Positions 40,830 through 50,520 of a DNA stretch of 53,675 nucleotides are shown here, one piece after another; the stretch's first letter is position 1; each line of letters starts with the position of its first letter. Under the pieces are notes generated by a model. That model did no database searches. It was given only the letters and a program-made list of their open reading frames with translations, and was not told where the DNA came from. Origin of the DNA: DATAGF01 sp963813355 (GTDB lineage Bacteria; Actinomycetota; Thermoleophilia; Miltoncostaeales; Miltoncostaeaceae); NCBI GenBank assembly GCA_963813355.1, contig CAWEYS010000026.1, forward strand, positions 1-53,675. The letters run 5' to 3'. The translations under genes were made by a program, and so were the position numbers.

Positions 40830-42803
40830 ATGTCGACCACGAGCTCACCCCGCAGGACCCAGGAGTCGGCGATCGCCGTCCTGTTCGAGGCGGTGCGGAG
40901 CTTGGTCCGGACGCACGTGGCGCGCCGCGACGACGGGCCGCCCGCGATGGTCCGCAACGCCACGGCATCGCGTCTCGTGCTCCTCCCGCCGAAGGAGCCC
41001 GGCCCCTCCCAGCCGGCCGATCCCCTCGAGCTTGCCCCCTTCGAGTGCCAGGCTCTCCCGCAGGGGATGTGGACGATGTGGCAGCCCTCCCTCCAGCGGC
41101 TCTGCGGCCGCCGGAAGATCGAGATACTGCGGCCGACCCGGGCGACGGTGCTCGACCGCCTACCGGGCCTCTGCACCGCGGTCCTGGTCGTCGCCACGAT
41201 GGGCCTGCTGATCACCGGAGCGTCCCTGGGGACCCGGACGGCGTGGCTGGCGATCGGCGCAGCGCTCGGGCTCATGCTGCTCGTGTGGGCCGCCGTGAGG
41301 ACGCGCCACCGCGTCCACCTGTCGTTCCTGGCCGCGCTCGGCGCGGCGCTGCTCATCAGCGCCGCGATGCCGGCGCTGGCCCTCTACTACGCGGCCGGAG
41401 TCGACCAGCTCATCGCGGCCCTGCGCGACGGCGCGCCGGGCCCGGACACCCTGGTGATCGTGGGGCGGATCGCGCAGTGGGGCTTCATCTGGATCGCCGC
41501 CTTCCTGCCGGCCGGGCTCTACTTCCTCTTCGACCGCGTCAAGCTCGCGACGCTGAGGGAGACCTTCGAGCGCGACATCCTCCGCTTCGACCCGACCGTC
41601 GAGACCGTGCCGGACGTGCGGGCGCGCTACGGCGCGGCGATGAGCGAGGCCTTCACGTCGGACATCGCCCTCGGCCGCGAGGAGCGCGCGTACGAGGCCG
41701 ACCCCGACGCCGGCGAGGCCACGGCGGAGCCGCGCCGCAGTCCGCGCACGCCGCACCGGCAGGGCCGGGTCTTCTACCGCCAGATTCCCGTGCTGCTCGC
41801 GACGGTCGTGATCTCGCTCGGCTGGACCCTCGCGCTGCTGAACCCCGACGGCCCGGTCGTCGAGCGCGGCGGGGGCGACGAGTACATGCTCGGCCTTCTG
41901 CAGCCGCACGCGTCACCGATCGTGTTCGCCTTCATCGGCGCATACACGTTCACGCTGCTGGCGCTGTTCCGCTCGTACGTGCGGAGCGACCTGCGGCCCA
42001 AGTCGTACACCCACGCCGCCGTGCGCATCGTCGTCGCGATGATCTTCGCCTGGGTCCTGGCCGTGCTCTTCCTCGAGCCCACGACGGACCTGGCGATGGC
42101 CGGCAACGGAGGGCTCCTCGCGGTGTCCTTCATCGTCGGCTTCGTCCCCGAGACGCTTCTCGTGCGCCTGCAGGAGGTGGCGCGCGCCTTCGCGAGGGGA
42201 CAGAGGCCCCTCAGCTGGCTCTACGAGCGCCACCCGCTCACCCGTCTCGTCGGCATCGACATCTACGACCGTGCGCGGCTGCTCGAGGAGGGCGTCGGGA
42301 ACATCGAGGGTCTCGCCCACCACGACCTGCCCGAGCTGATGCTCCACACGCGGATCCCGGTCGGGAGGATCGTCCACTGGGCCGACCAGGCGATCCTGTA
42401 CCTGCACGTCGTCAGCTCCGACGAGAAGGTCGGCGACGGCCAGACGGGCCCTCCGTCGCCGGGCGATCGCGAGGAGGGAGAGACCCGGCTGCGCCGGCTG
42501 CGCGGCTACGGGATCAGCACGGCAACCGCCCTGATCTGCGCGCATGACAAGCTCGAGGACCCGCGGGCACGGGAGCGGTTCCAGCACCTGCTGGACGACA
42601 AGGGCGACGACTTCAGGGGTCGGCCGCCGCGCCTCGAGGTGGTCATCGCCGCGATCCGCAGCGAGCAGTGGATCCCGTACCTCGAGGCGTGGCACAGCTG
42701 GTGCCACGCCAACCCGGACACGGTCGTGTGGTCGTGGGACGGGCGCCTGCGGACCCGCAGGCGACGGCAGGGGACGACGCGGCCCGACGCGGCCGCCGTG
42801 TAG
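40830..42803 (+). CDS. Polytopic membrane protein with C-terminal soluble helical domain, unknown function
   Basis: From ATG 40830 (MSTTSSPRRTQESAIAVLF) about 657 residues; the frame is open back to 40716 but that part overlaps the TetR operator. Four hydrophobic segments lie in the first third (CTAVLVVATMGLLITGAS, AIGAALGLMLLVWAAV, AALLISAAMPALALYYAAG, WGFIWIAAFLPAGLYFLF), and four more at about 330-460, each set separated by a cytosolic charged loop. The last 190 residues are soluble and contain GIDIYDRARLLEEGVGNIEG, LMLHTRIPVGRIVHWADQAI and a helix-hairpin-like LRGYGISTATALICAHDK. I recognise no family. It might be a channel or sensor with a regulatory tail. Confidence 0.75.
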   Translation: MSTTSSPRRTQESAIAVLFEAVRSLVRTHVARRDDGPPAMVRNATASRLVLLPPKEPGPSQPADPLELAPFECQALPQGMWTMWQPSLQRLCGRRKIEILRPTRATVLDRLPGLCTAVLVVATMGLLITGASLGTRTAWLAIGAALGLMLLVWAAVRTRHRVHLSFLAALGAALLISAAMPALALYYAAGVDQLIAALRDGAPGPDTLVIVGRIAQWGFIWIAAFLPAGLYFLFDRVKLATLRETFERDILRFDPTVETVPDVRARYGAAMSEAFTSDIALGREERAYEADPDAGEATAEPRRSPRTPHRQGRVFYRQIPVLLATVVISLGWTLALLNPDGPVVERGGGDEYMLGLLQPHASPIVFAFIGAYTFTLLALFRSYVRSDLRPKSYTHAAVRIVVAMIFAWVLAVLFLEPTTDLAMAGNGGLLAVSFIVGFVPETLLVRLQEVARAFARGQRPLSWLYERHPLTRLVGIDIYDRARLLEEGVGNIEGLAHHDLPELMLHTRIPVGRIVHWADQAILYLHVVSSDEKVGDGQTGPPSPGDREEGETRLRRLRGYGISTATALICAHDKLEDPRARERFQHLLDDKGDDFRGRPPRLEVVIAAIRSEQWIPYLEAWHSWCHANPDTVVWSWDGRLRTRRRRQGTTRPDAAAV

Positions 42804-42865
42804 GCCCTCTCGTCGCGACCCTCACGCGCTTGACGGGCGACCCGGTCGCCGCGTAACCTCAATCA

Positions 42866-42875
42866 AACGTTCGTT
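42866..42875. promoter_or_regulatory. Operator core upstream of the beta-oxidation operon
   Basis: AACGTTCGTT, inside TCAAACGTTCGTTCGA. Its complement AACGAACGTT recurs exactly at 51490-51499 upstream of the divergent hydrolase. It lies 37 bases before the TetR start, where a TetR repressor would act on its own operon. Confidence 0.65.
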
Positions 42876-42911
42876 CGAGAGATTCCCCCTCCCCCCGTCA
42901 TCGAGGCGTCC

Positions 42912-43499
42912 CTGACGACCCGCCCCCGCGAGGCCGAGCTCCATCAGACCGCGACGCGGCTCTTCCGCGAGCGCGGCTTCCACGCGACCTCGATGCAGGA
43001 CCTGGCCGAGGCGCTCGGCATGAACCGGGGCAGCCTCTACCACTACATCGAGTCCAAGGACGACCTCCTCTGGGCGATCGTGGACGGCGGCTTCCGGACG
43101 CTCGAGGAGCGGGTGCTGCCGCTGCTCGACTCGGGCGCGCCCGGCACCGAGCGCCTGGCGGCCGCCATCGCGGCCCACCTGGCGGTCGCCGCCGAGCGGC
43201 GCGACGAGCTCACGCTGCTCCAGATGGAGCGCCGGGCGCTGTCGCCGGAGCGCCTGGCCGAGATCATCCGCCGCCGCGACGCCTACGAGGCCGGCTTCCG
43301 CCGCGCGATCAGCGACGGGGCGGCGGCCGGCGAACTGCGGCCGGTCGACGAGCGGATGGCCTCGATCGCCGTGCTGTCGCTGTGCAACTGGTTCACCCAG
43401 TGGTACCGGCCCGACGGGCCCATGACCCCGGAGGAGATCGCCGACGTGTTCACCAGCCTCTACCTGGACGGGCTGCGGGTGCGGGAGGGCGCCGGGTGA
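42912..43499 (+). CDS. TetR-family regulator of fatty-acid degradation
   Basis: The HTH reads TRPREAELHQTATRLFRERG, FHATSMQDLAEALGMNRGSL and YHYIESKDDLLWAIVDGGF. A normal TetR N-terminus requires a start at or before TTRPREAE, but no ATG, GTG or TTG is in frame there; the only plausible start is CTG 42912. The first canonical start (ATG 42993) would delete helix 1. About 195 residues. The C-terminal domain resembles the KstR2/FadR-like group. Its stop overlaps the GTG of the next gene, so it heads the operon of beta-oxidation enzymes and probably senses an acyl-CoA. Confidence 0.85.
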   Translation: MTTRPREAELHQTATRLFRERGFHATSMQDLAEALGMNRGSLYHYIESKDDLLWAIVDGGFRTLEERVLPLLDSGAPGTERLAAAIAAHLAVAAERRDELTLLQMERRALSPERLAEIIRRRDAYEAGFRRAISDGAAAGELRPVDERMASIAVLSLCNWFTQWYRPDGPMTPEEIADVFTSLYLDGLRVREGAG

Positions 43500-45742
43500 T
43501 CGCGCGCCTGGGCTCCGCAACGGTGCTCGGCGCCGGCACGATGGGCGCCCAGATCGCCTGCCTGCTGGCGGGCGCGGGCGCGTCGGTGCGCCTGCTCGAC
43601 CTCGACGCCGACACCGCGCGCGCCGGCCTCGAGCGGGCGCTGAAGCTGCGCCCCTCCCCGGTCTACCGGGCCGCCGACGCGGAGCGCATCGCGACCGGCG
43701 GCTTCGACGGGCTGGCCGAGGCCGCGCGCGGCTCGGGGTGGGTGATCGAGGCCATCCTCGAGCGCCTGGAGCCCAAGCGCGACCTGCTCGACCGGCTCGA
43801 GGAGGCGCTCGCCGACCGCCCCGTCGGCGACTGGCCGCTCGTCTCCACCAACACCAGCGGCATCCCGATCGCCTCGCTGGCCGAGGGACGCTCCGACGCC
43901 TTCCGCACCTCCTTCATGGGCACCCACTTCTTCAACCCGCCCCGCTACGCGCGCCTGCTGGAGCTGATCCCCCTGGGCTCGACCGACCCCGGGCGGGTCG
44001 CCTGGATCGAGGACTACGGCTCGCGCATGCTCGGCAAGGGGACGGTGATCGCCAAGGACCGGCCGGCCTTCATCGCGAACCGGCTCGGCGTCCACGGCCT
44101 GATGACCGCGCTGGGGCTCGCGCAGGAGCTCGGCCTCGGGGTCGACGAGGTCGACGAGCTCACGGGGCCGCTGATCGGCCGGCCGCGCAGCGCCACCTTC
44201 CGCACGCTCGACCTGGTCGGCCTGGACGTGGCCGCCGACGTGTCCGACCACAACCACGCGGCGCTTCCCGACGACCCCCAGCGCGACGGGTTCGTCGTGC
44301 CGCCGGTCATGCGCGAGCTGATCGAGGCCGGCGCGCTGGGCGAGAAGACCGGCGCCGGCTTCTTCCGCCGCGAGGGGGGCGAGATCCTGGCCTACGACCT
44401 CGAGACGGGCGAGTACCGGCCGCGACGGAAGGTCCAGTCGGCGGCGGTCGAGCTGGCCCGGGGCGAGCCCGACCTGCGCGCCCGCCTGGCGCTGCTCGTC
44501 GCCGCCGAGGACACCGCCGGCGAGTTCCTGCGCCGCCTGATCGGCTCGGGGCTCGACTACGCGGCGCGGGTCGGCCCGGAGGTCGCCGACTCGGCGGCGG
44601 CGGTCGACCGCGCCATGCGCTGGGGCTTCACCTGGGAGCTCGGGCCCTACGAGACGGCCGAGGCGCTGCGCGCGGCCGGCCGCGATGTCCCGGAGATCCC
44701 GTTCCCGGACGCCGGCGCCCCCGAGCCGCCTCGCCCTGGCTCGGTGGACGTTGCGGCCCTGAGGGCGTCGCACGACGGCGGCCTGCCTCGCAACGCCGCC
44801 GGCTCGCTGGTCGAGCTGCCCGACGGCATCCTCGCGCTGGAGCTCCACGCCAAGCTGAACCTCATCGGCCAGGACACCATCTCCATGATCGACCGCGCCG
44901 TGGCCCTCGCGGCGGAGCGTTACGACGGCCTGGTGATCGGCACCTCGGCCGGCGACCTGTCGGCGGGCGCCAACCTCGCCCTGCTGCTGATGGAGGCCGA
45001 GGAGGGCGAGTGGGACGAGCTCGGCCGCATCGTCCGGCGCTTCCAGACCGCGATGCGGGCGATCCGCTACTCGGTCGTCCCCGTCGTGGTCGCGCCCCGC
45101 GGCCGGGTGCTCGGGGGCGGCGCGGAGATGTGCCTGGCCGCCGCGCGGCGCCAGCCGCTGGCCGAGACCTACATCGGCCTCGTCGAGACCGGGGTCGGCC
45201 TGATCCCGGCCGGCGCCGGCACGGCCGCGCTCGCCCGCATGGCGGCCGAGCGGGCCGCCGACCTTCCCAACGACCACTTCTCGTTCTTCCGGACCGCCCT
45301 CGAGAACACGGCGCTGGCGAAGGTATCCACGTCGGCGGCCGAGGCCTTCGACCTCGGGCTGCTGCAGCCGGGCGACCTGGTCACCGCCGACCCCGACCGC
45401 CAGTGGGCCGACGCGGCCCGCCAGGCGCGCGCGCTGGCCGAGGCCGGCTACCGGCCCCCGGCCGAGCGGCCGATCCCCGTGCTGGGGCGCCGGGGGGTTG
45501 CAGCGGCCGACTCGCTGACCTACAACCAGCTCGCCGGCCATCGGCTGAGCGAGCACGACCGGACCGTGGTGATGGAGCTCGCCCGCGTCATGGCGGGCGG
45601 CGATGTCGCGGAGGGGACCGCGCTGGCCGAGGGCTACCTGCTCGACCTGGAGCGCGAGGCCTTCCTGCGCCTGCTGGGGATGCCCCTCACGCGCGACCGG
45701 ATCCGCCACACCCTCACGACCGGCAAGCCCCTGAGGAACTAG
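43496..45742 (+). CDS. 3-hydroxyacyl-CoA dehydrogenase / enoyl-CoA hydratase fusion
   Basis: 748 residues from GTG 43496 (GTGA overlap). The dehydrogenase half comes first: NAD motif ATVLGAGTMGAQIACLLAGA, FMGTHFFNPPRYARLLELIP with the catalytic His, and AFIANRLGVHGLM. The hydratase (crotonase) half follows from about residue 440: LHAKLNLIGQDTISMID, VIGTSAGDLSAGANLAL as the oxyanion site, and GRVLGGGAEMCLAAARRQPL followed by GLVETGVGLIPAGAGT. This order is opposite to E. coli FadB and is common in other bacteria. It performs hydration and oxidation of trans-2-enoyl-CoA. Next gene starts nine bases on. Confidence 0.93.
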   Translation: MIARLGSATVLGAGTMGAQIACLLAGAGASVRLLDLDADTARAGLERALKLRPSPVYRAADAERIATGGFDGLAEAARGSGWVIEAILERLEPKRDLLDRLEEALADRPVGDWPLVSTNTSGIPIASLAEGRSDAFRTSFMGTHFFNPPRYARLLELIPLGSTDPGRVAWIEDYGSRMLGKGTVIAKDRPAFIANRLGVHGLMTALGLAQELGLGVDEVDELTGPLIGRPRSATFRTLDLVGLDVAADVSDHNHAALPDDPQRDGFVVPPVMRELIEAGALGEKTGAGFFRREGGEILAYDLETGEYRPRRKVQSAAVELARGEPDLRARLALLVAAEDTAGEFLRRLIGSGLDYAARVGPEVADSAAAVDRAMRWGFTWELGPYETAEALRAAGRDVPEIPFPDAGAPEPPRPGSVDVAALRASHDGGLPRNAAGSLVELPDGILALELHAKLNLIGQDTISMIDRAVALAAERYDGLVIGTSAGDLSAGANLALLLMEAEEGEWDELGRIVRRFQTAMRAIRYSVVPVVVAPRGRVLGGGAEMCLAAARRQPLAETYIGLVETGVGLIPAGAGTAALARMAAERAADLPNDHFSFFRTALENTALAKVSTSAAEAFDLGLLQPGDLVTADPDRQWADAARQARALAEAGYRPPAERPIPVLGRRGVAAADSLTYNQLAGHRLSEHDRTVVMELARVMAGGDVAEGTALAEGYLLDLEREAFLRLLGMPLTRDRIRHTLTTGKPLRN

Positions 45743-45751
45743 GGAGACCCG

Positions 45752-46984
45752 ATGCGAGACGCCGTGATCGTCAGCGCCGTGCGGACCGCCGTCGGGCGGG
45801 CCCCCCGCGGGCAGCTCTCGGAGACGCCCCCCGACACGCTCGGGATGGCGGCGGTGCGCGAGGCGCTCGCCCGCGCGCCGGGCCTCGAGCCGGCCGAGGT
45901 CGAGGATGTGGTCCTCGGCTGCGCGATGCCCGAGGGCGGCCAGGGCCTGAACGTCGCCCGCCAGGTGGCGCTCGGCGCGGGCCTGCCGGTGTCGGCCGCC
46001 GCGATGACCGTCAACCGCTTCTGCGCCTCGGGCCTCCAGTCGCTCGCGCTCGCGCACCAGTCGGTCGTCACCGGCGTCAGCGACGTCGTCGTGGCGGGGG
46101 GCCTCGAGTCGATGAGCGCCGTGCCGATGGTGGGGTGGCACTACGCGCCCAACCCGGGGCTGGCGGAGCGCTGGCCGGAGGTCTACCTCGGCATGGGCCT
46201 CACGGGCGAGGAGGTCGCCCGCCGCGAGGGCGTCGATCGAGAGGCCCAGGACGCCTGGGGGCTGCGCAGCCACCAGCGGGCCGCCACCGCCCAGGACGCC
46301 GGCTGGTTCCGTGACGAGATCGTCCCCGTCGAGGTCGAGCGCACCGTGGTCGAGGACGGGCGGCCCCACCTGGAGATCGTGCGCTTCGAGGCCGACGAGG
46401 GGATCCGCCGCGACACCGACGAGTCGCGCATGGCCGGTCTGCGGCCGGCCTTCGACCCCACCGGCACCATCACGGCCGGGAACAGCTCCCAGATGAGCGA
46501 CGGGGCCGCGGCCATGGTGGTGATGGAGGCCGAGCGCGCCGCCCGGCTGGGCCTCGAGCCGCTGGGGCGGCTGGTGTCGTTCGCGACCGCGGGCGTGGCG
46601 CCCGAGGTCATGGGCCTCGGCCCGGTGGAGGCCGTCCCGCGCGCTCTCGCCAAGGCGGGCCTGAGCCTCGACGACATCGGCGTGATCGAGCTGAACGAGG
46701 CCTTCGCGGCCCAGGTCGTCGCCGTCGTCCGCCGGCTCGGCCTCGACGAGGGGCGCACCAACGTGAACGGCGGCGCCATCGCGCTGGGGCACCCGCTCGG
46801 CGCCACCGGCGCGAAGCTCACGGTGCAACTGCTGTCGGAGCTGGCCCGGCGCGAGGAGCGCTACGGCCTCGTGACGATGTGCGTCGGAGGCGGCCAGGGC
46901 GCCGCCGGCGTCATCGAGTGGCTCGGCGGGCGCCAGCCCGCCGCGGCGCAGGAGCAGATCGAGGAGATGGAGGAGGCGGCATGA
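45752..46984 (+). CDS. Acetyl-CoA acyltransferase (3-ketoacyl-CoA thiolase)
   Basis: 410 residues from ATG 45752. The nucleophile Cys is in MTVNRFCASGLQSLALAHQS, the His in NGGAIALGHPLGATGAKLT and the second Cys in VTMCVGGGQGAAGVIEW. VIELNEAFAAQVVAVVRRLG is the conserved NEAFA box. It completes beta-oxidation by thiolytic cleavage of 3-ketoacyl-CoA. Stop overlaps the ATG of the acyl-CoA dehydrogenase gene (ATGA). A Gln/Glu-rich tail (QEQIEEMEEAA) extends beyond the family core. Confidence 0.95.
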   Translation: MRDAVIVSAVRTAVGRAPRGQLSETPPDTLGMAAVREALARAPGLEPAEVEDVVLGCAMPEGGQGLNVARQVALGAGLPVSAAAMTVNRFCASGLQSLALAHQSVVTGVSDVVVAGGLESMSAVPMVGWHYAPNPGLAERWPEVYLGMGLTGEEVARREGVDREAQDAWGLRSHQRAATAQDAGWFRDEIVPVEVERTVVEDGRPHLEIVRFEADEGIRRDTDESRMAGLRPAFDPTGTITAGNSSQMSDGAAAMVVMEAERAARLGLEPLGRLVSFATAGVAPEVMGLGPVEAVPRALAKAGLSLDDIGVIELNEAFAAQVVAVVRRLGLDEGRTNVNGGAIALGHPLGATGAKLTVQLLSELARREERYGLVTMCVGGGQGAAGVIEWLGGRQPAAAQEQIEEMEEAA

Positions 46985-48747
46985 CGACCACCGCGACGAC
47001 CCCGGCCGGCGGCGCCTTCCTCGTGGCGCCGACCGCGCCCGAGGCGGTCTTCACCCCCGAGCGCCTGGGCGAGGAGCACCGCGCCATCGGCGAGGCCGTG
47101 CGACAGTTCGTCGCCACGCAGGTCGCCCCGCGGGCCGAGGCGGTCGAGGGCCAGGACTACGGGACCCACCGCGAGCTGCTCGCGACCCTCGGCGCCGACG
47201 GCTACGTGGGCGTCGAGGTGCCGGAGGCCCACGGCGGCGCCGGCCTCGACACGGTCACGTCGGTGATCGTCAGCGAGTCGCTGTCGGCCTCCGACTCGTT
47301 CGCCGTGACCTACCTCGCCCACGCCGGCATCGGCACCCTGCCCCTGGTCTTCTTCGGCACCGAGGAGCAACGGGCCCGCTATCTCCCGGGCCTGGCGGCG
47401 GGCACGACGGTCGGCGCCTACGCGCTCACGGAGCCCGGCTCCGGGTCCGACGCCCGCGCCATGCGGACGACGGCCACGAAGCTGCCGGACGGCGGCTACC
47501 GCCTGGACGGCGCCAAGCAGTTCATCACCAACGCGGGCTTCGCCGACCTGTTCACGCTCTACGCCAAGCTGGAGGACGGCGGCATCGCGGCCTTCCTGGT
47601 CGAGCGCGAGACGGCGGGCCTCACCGTCGGCGCCGAGGAGCACAAGATGGGCATCAAGGGCAGCTCCACCTGCCCGGTGGTGCTGGACGGCGTCGTCGTG
47701 CCCGCCGACGCCCTGCTCGGCGAGCCCGGCCAGGGTCACAAGATCGCCTTCAACATCCTCAACGTCGGCCGCTTCAAGCTGGCGGCCGCGGCCCTCGGGG
47801 GGATGAAGCGCTCCCTCGACCAGGCGCTCGCCTACGCGTGCCAGCGCGAGGCCTTCGGGCGGCCGATCGTCCGCTTCCCGCTGGTCGCCGCGAAGCTCGC
47901 CGGGATGGCGGCGCGCACCTACGCCGTCGAGTCGGTCACCTACCGGATCGCCGGGATGCTCGACGCGCGCCTCGAGGCCGCCGGCGATGGGGCCGGCAGC
48001 GAGGCCTTCCGCGCCGCGCTGGAGGAGTACGCGGTCGAGTGCTCGATCGCCAAGGTGCTCGGCAGCGAGGAGCTCGACTGGACCGTGGATCAGCTCGTGC
48101 AGGTGCACGGGGGCTACGGCTACACGGCCGAGTTCCCCGCCGAGCGGGCCTACCGCGACTCGCGCATCAACCGCATCTGGGAGGGCACCAACGAGATCAA
48201 CCGGCTCCTGGTGCCGGGGACGCTCGTCAAGCGCGCGATGCAGGGCCGCCTCGACCTCCTCGGGCCGGCGAAGAAGGCCGCCGAGGCCCTGTTGGGCGGG
48301 GGCGCCGACGACGCGCCGGCCGAGGGGCCCCTGGCCGCCGAGGGGGCGCTGGTCGCGGGGGCGCGGACCGTCGCGCTGCTCTGCGCCGGCTCGGCCTTCC
48401 AGCGCTTCGGCACGGGGCTCGACGAGCAGCAGGAGGTGCTCGCCGACCTGGCCGACCTCAGCATCGACCTCTTCGCCGCCGAGAGCGCGCTGCTGCGCGC
48501 CCAGGCCGCGGCGGGCCGCGACGACGCGCCGGTCCACGCCGACCTGGCGCGGGCCGTGGTCCACGAGCGGGCCGCCGCGATCGAGGCCCGGGCGCGCGCG
48601 CTCGCCGGCTCGCTCGGCGAGGGCGACGAGGCGCGGATGCTGCAATCGGGCGTCCGCCGGATGATGCGCGCCGACCCGGTCAACCGGGTCGCGCTGACGC
48701 GGCGGGTCGCCGAGCGGGTCGTGAGCGCCGGTGGCTATCCCTTCTAG
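46981..48747 (+). CDS. Acyl-CoA dehydrogenase (long FadE/VLCAD-like)
   Basis: 588 residues from ATG 46981. FAD/substrate motifs: YALTEPGSGSDARAMRTTAT, GAKQFITNAGFADLFTLYAK and HKMGIKGSSTCPVVLDGVVV. The catalytic Glu is in RINRIWEGTNEINRLLVPG, and VQVHGGYGYTAEFPAERAYR is typical. Beyond the 380-residue core an extra C-terminal helical domain of about 170 residues is present, as in VLCAD/ACAD9-type enzymes that act on long chains. It catalyses the first beta-oxidation step. The next gene starts within its 3' end. Confidence 0.94.
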   Translation: MTTTATTPAGGAFLVAPTAPEAVFTPERLGEEHRAIGEAVRQFVATQVAPRAEAVEGQDYGTHRELLATLGADGYVGVEVPEAHGGAGLDTVTSVIVSESLSASDSFAVTYLAHAGIGTLPLVFFGTEEQRARYLPGLAAGTTVGAYALTEPGSGSDARAMRTTATKLPDGGYRLDGAKQFITNAGFADLFTLYAKLEDGGIAAFLVERETAGLTVGAEEHKMGIKGSSTCPVVLDGVVVPADALLGEPGQGHKIAFNILNVGRFKLAAAALGGMKRSLDQALAYACQREAFGRPIVRFPLVAAKLAGMAARTYAVESVTYRIAGMLDARLEAAGDGAGSEAFRAALEEYAVECSIAKVLGSEELDWTVDQLVQVHGGYGYTAEFPAERAYRDSRINRIWEGTNEINRLLVPGTLVKRAMQGRLDLLGPAKKAAEALLGGGADDAPAEGPLAAEGALVAGARTVALLCAGSAFQRFGTGLDEQQEVLADLADLSIDLFAAESALLRAQAAAGRDDAPVHADLARAVVHERAAAIEARARALAGSLGEGDEARMLQSGVRRMMRADPVNRVALTRRVAERVVSAGGYPF

Positions 48748-50404
48748 CCAGGCGCGTCCCTGGCTGGCGCGCTACGACGCGGGCGTCCCGCGCGAGATCG
48801 AGGTCCCGGCCGGGACGCTCGACGGCCTCGCGCGCCAGGCGGCCGAGCGCAACCCGGACGGGGTCGCGCTCGACTTCCTCGGCGCGCGCACCACCTTCGC
48901 CGAGCTCGACGACGAGATCGACCGCTTCGCGCGCGCCCTGACCGGGCTCGGCCTGCGCGGAGGCCAGCGCGTCAGCCTGCACCTGCCGACCTGCCCGGCG
49001 TTCGTCATCGCGCTGCTCGGCACCCAGCGGGCCGGCGGGATCGCCGTGCCGATGAACCCGCTCTACACGGCGCGCGAGCTGGCCGGGCTGATCGCGCAGA
49101 CGACCCCGGCGCTCTCGGTGGCCCTCGACCTGGTGCACCCGCGCGTCGCGGCCGCCCGCGCGGAGGCCGGGGGCGAGGCTGCCGGCGCGCCGATCGTGTG
49201 CGTGGGCATCCACCAGATGCTCCCGGCCCCGATCCGGTGGCTCTACCCCCTGAAGGCGCGCCGGGAGGGGCGCTGGAAGCCGCTGGACGACAGCCCCCAG
49301 ACCCCGGCCCTGCCGGCCCTGCTGGCCCGCACGCCCCCGGGCCCGGTCCCCTCCGCCGCCCGCGCCGAGGACCCCGCGATCCTCCAGCCGACCGGCGGCA
49401 CCACCGGCCTGCCCAAGCTCGCCACCCTCAGCCACCGCAACCTGCTGGCCAACACGGCCCAGATCGCCGCGTGGCTGGCCGTCGAGCCGCGGCCGGGCGA
49501 CGCGATGCTCTGCGCCCTGCCCTACTTCCACATCTACGGCCTCACGGTCGCCATGAGCTTCTCGCTGATGGGCGGGATGACCCAGCTGCTGCTGCCGCGC
49601 TTCGAGCCCGAGCAGGCGCTGAAGACCGCCGCGCGCCGCCGCCCGCGCTTCTTCCCCGGCGCGCCGATCATGTACGCGGCCGTGGCCGACCACCCGCGCG
49701 CCCGCCGCTACGACCTCACGTCCATCGAGTGCTGCATCAGCGGGTCGGCGCCGCTGACGCCGGACCTGCAGCGGCGCTTCGAGGCCGTCACGGGCGCGCG
49801 CATGGTCGAGGGCTACGGGCTCAGCGAGGCGAGCCCGGTCACCCACTGCAACCCGCTCGACGGCGAGCGGCGCTCGGGGTCGATCGGCCTGCCCTTCCCC
49901 TCCACCGACGCCCGCATCCTCGACCTCGAGACCCGGTCGCGCGAGGTCGAGCCCGGCGAGCCGGGCGAGCTGCACGTGCGCGGGCCCCAGGTGATGGACG
50001 GCTACTGGGGCCGGCCCGAGGAGACGGCGGCCGCGCTGCGCGACGGCTGGCTCGCGACCGGTGACGTGGCGACGGTCAACGAGGACGGCTACTTCCGGAT
50101 CGTCAACCGCCTCAAGGACCTGATCATCGTGGGCGGCCTCAACGTCTATCCGCGCGAGGTCGAGGAGGTGCTCACCGAGCACCCGGCCGTCGCCCAGGCG
50201 GCCGTCGTGGCGATGGCCGACGACCGCCACGGCGAGGTCCCGCGGGCCGTCTGCACACTCCGTCCGGGGGCGACCGCGACCCCCGACGAGCTGATCGCCC
50301 ACTGCGCGGCCAACCTGGCCCGCTACAAGGTGCCCTGGCGGGTCGAGCTGCGCGACGAGCTACCGGTCACGATCATCGGCAAGGTCCTCCGGCGGGAGGT
50401 GTAA
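48731..50404 (+). CDS. Long-chain fatty-acid-CoA ligase (AMP-binding family)
   Basis: 557 residues from GTG 48731, overlapping the dehydrogenase gene by 17 bases. P-loop-like ATP motif ILQPTGGTTGLPKLATLSHR; GYGLSEASPVTHCNP is the adenylate motif; DGWLATGDVATVNEDGYFRI and VNRLKDLIIVGGLNVYPREV form the hinge; the catalytic Lys is in IGKVLRREV at the C-terminus. It activates fatty acids to acyl-CoA, feeding the upstream enzymes. Last gene of the operon; a hairpin follows at 50411. Confidence 0.94.
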   Translation: MAIPSSQARPWLARYDAGVPREIEVPAGTLDGLARQAAERNPDGVALDFLGARTTFAELDDEIDRFARALTGLGLRGGQRVSLHLPTCPAFVIALLGTQRAGGIAVPMNPLYTARELAGLIAQTTPALSVALDLVHPRVAAARAEAGGEAAGAPIVCVGIHQMLPAPIRWLYPLKARREGRWKPLDDSPQTPALPALLARTPPGPVPSAARAEDPAILQPTGGTTGLPKLATLSHRNLLANTAQIAAWLAVEPRPGDAMLCALPYFHIYGLTVAMSFSLMGGMTQLLLPRFEPEQALKTAARRRPRFFPGAPIMYAAVADHPRARRYDLTSIECCISGSAPLTPDLQRRFEAVTGARMVEGYGLSEASPVTHCNPLDGERRSGSIGLPFPSTDARILDLETRSREVEPGEPGELHVRGPQVMDGYWGRPEETAAALRDGWLATGDVATVNEDGYFRIVNRLKDLIIVGGLNVYPREVEEVLTEHPAVAQAAVVAMADDRHGEVPRAVCTLRPGATATPDELIAHCAANLARYKVPWRVELRDELPVTIIGKVLRREV

Positions 50405-50410
50405 TAGCGG

Positions 50411-50436
50411 TTGGCCGCCTCTTAGCGGGCGGCCAA
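50411..50436. terminator. Hairpin at the end of the beta-oxidation operon
   Basis: TTGGCCGCC, loop TCTTAGCG, GGCGGCCAA: a perfect 9-bp stem six bases past the ligase stop. No U tract follows. It lies between converging genes and may stop transcription in both directions. Confidence 0.6.
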
Positions 50437-50520
50437 GCGCGCCTCCGGGCCCTGGCCGGGCCCTCCGGCAGACCGGCGCACCGGCTTCGCCGGGGCGGGC
50501 GCCGGAAAGGGCAACAGCAA

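Noticed and set aside
43460..46828. A minus-strand open frame of over 1100 codons opposite the beta-oxidation genes
   Set aside because: It is the antisense shadow of very GC-rich coding DNA; its translation is Arg/Gly/Asp/His-rich with no domain, while the plus strand encodes clear enzymes.
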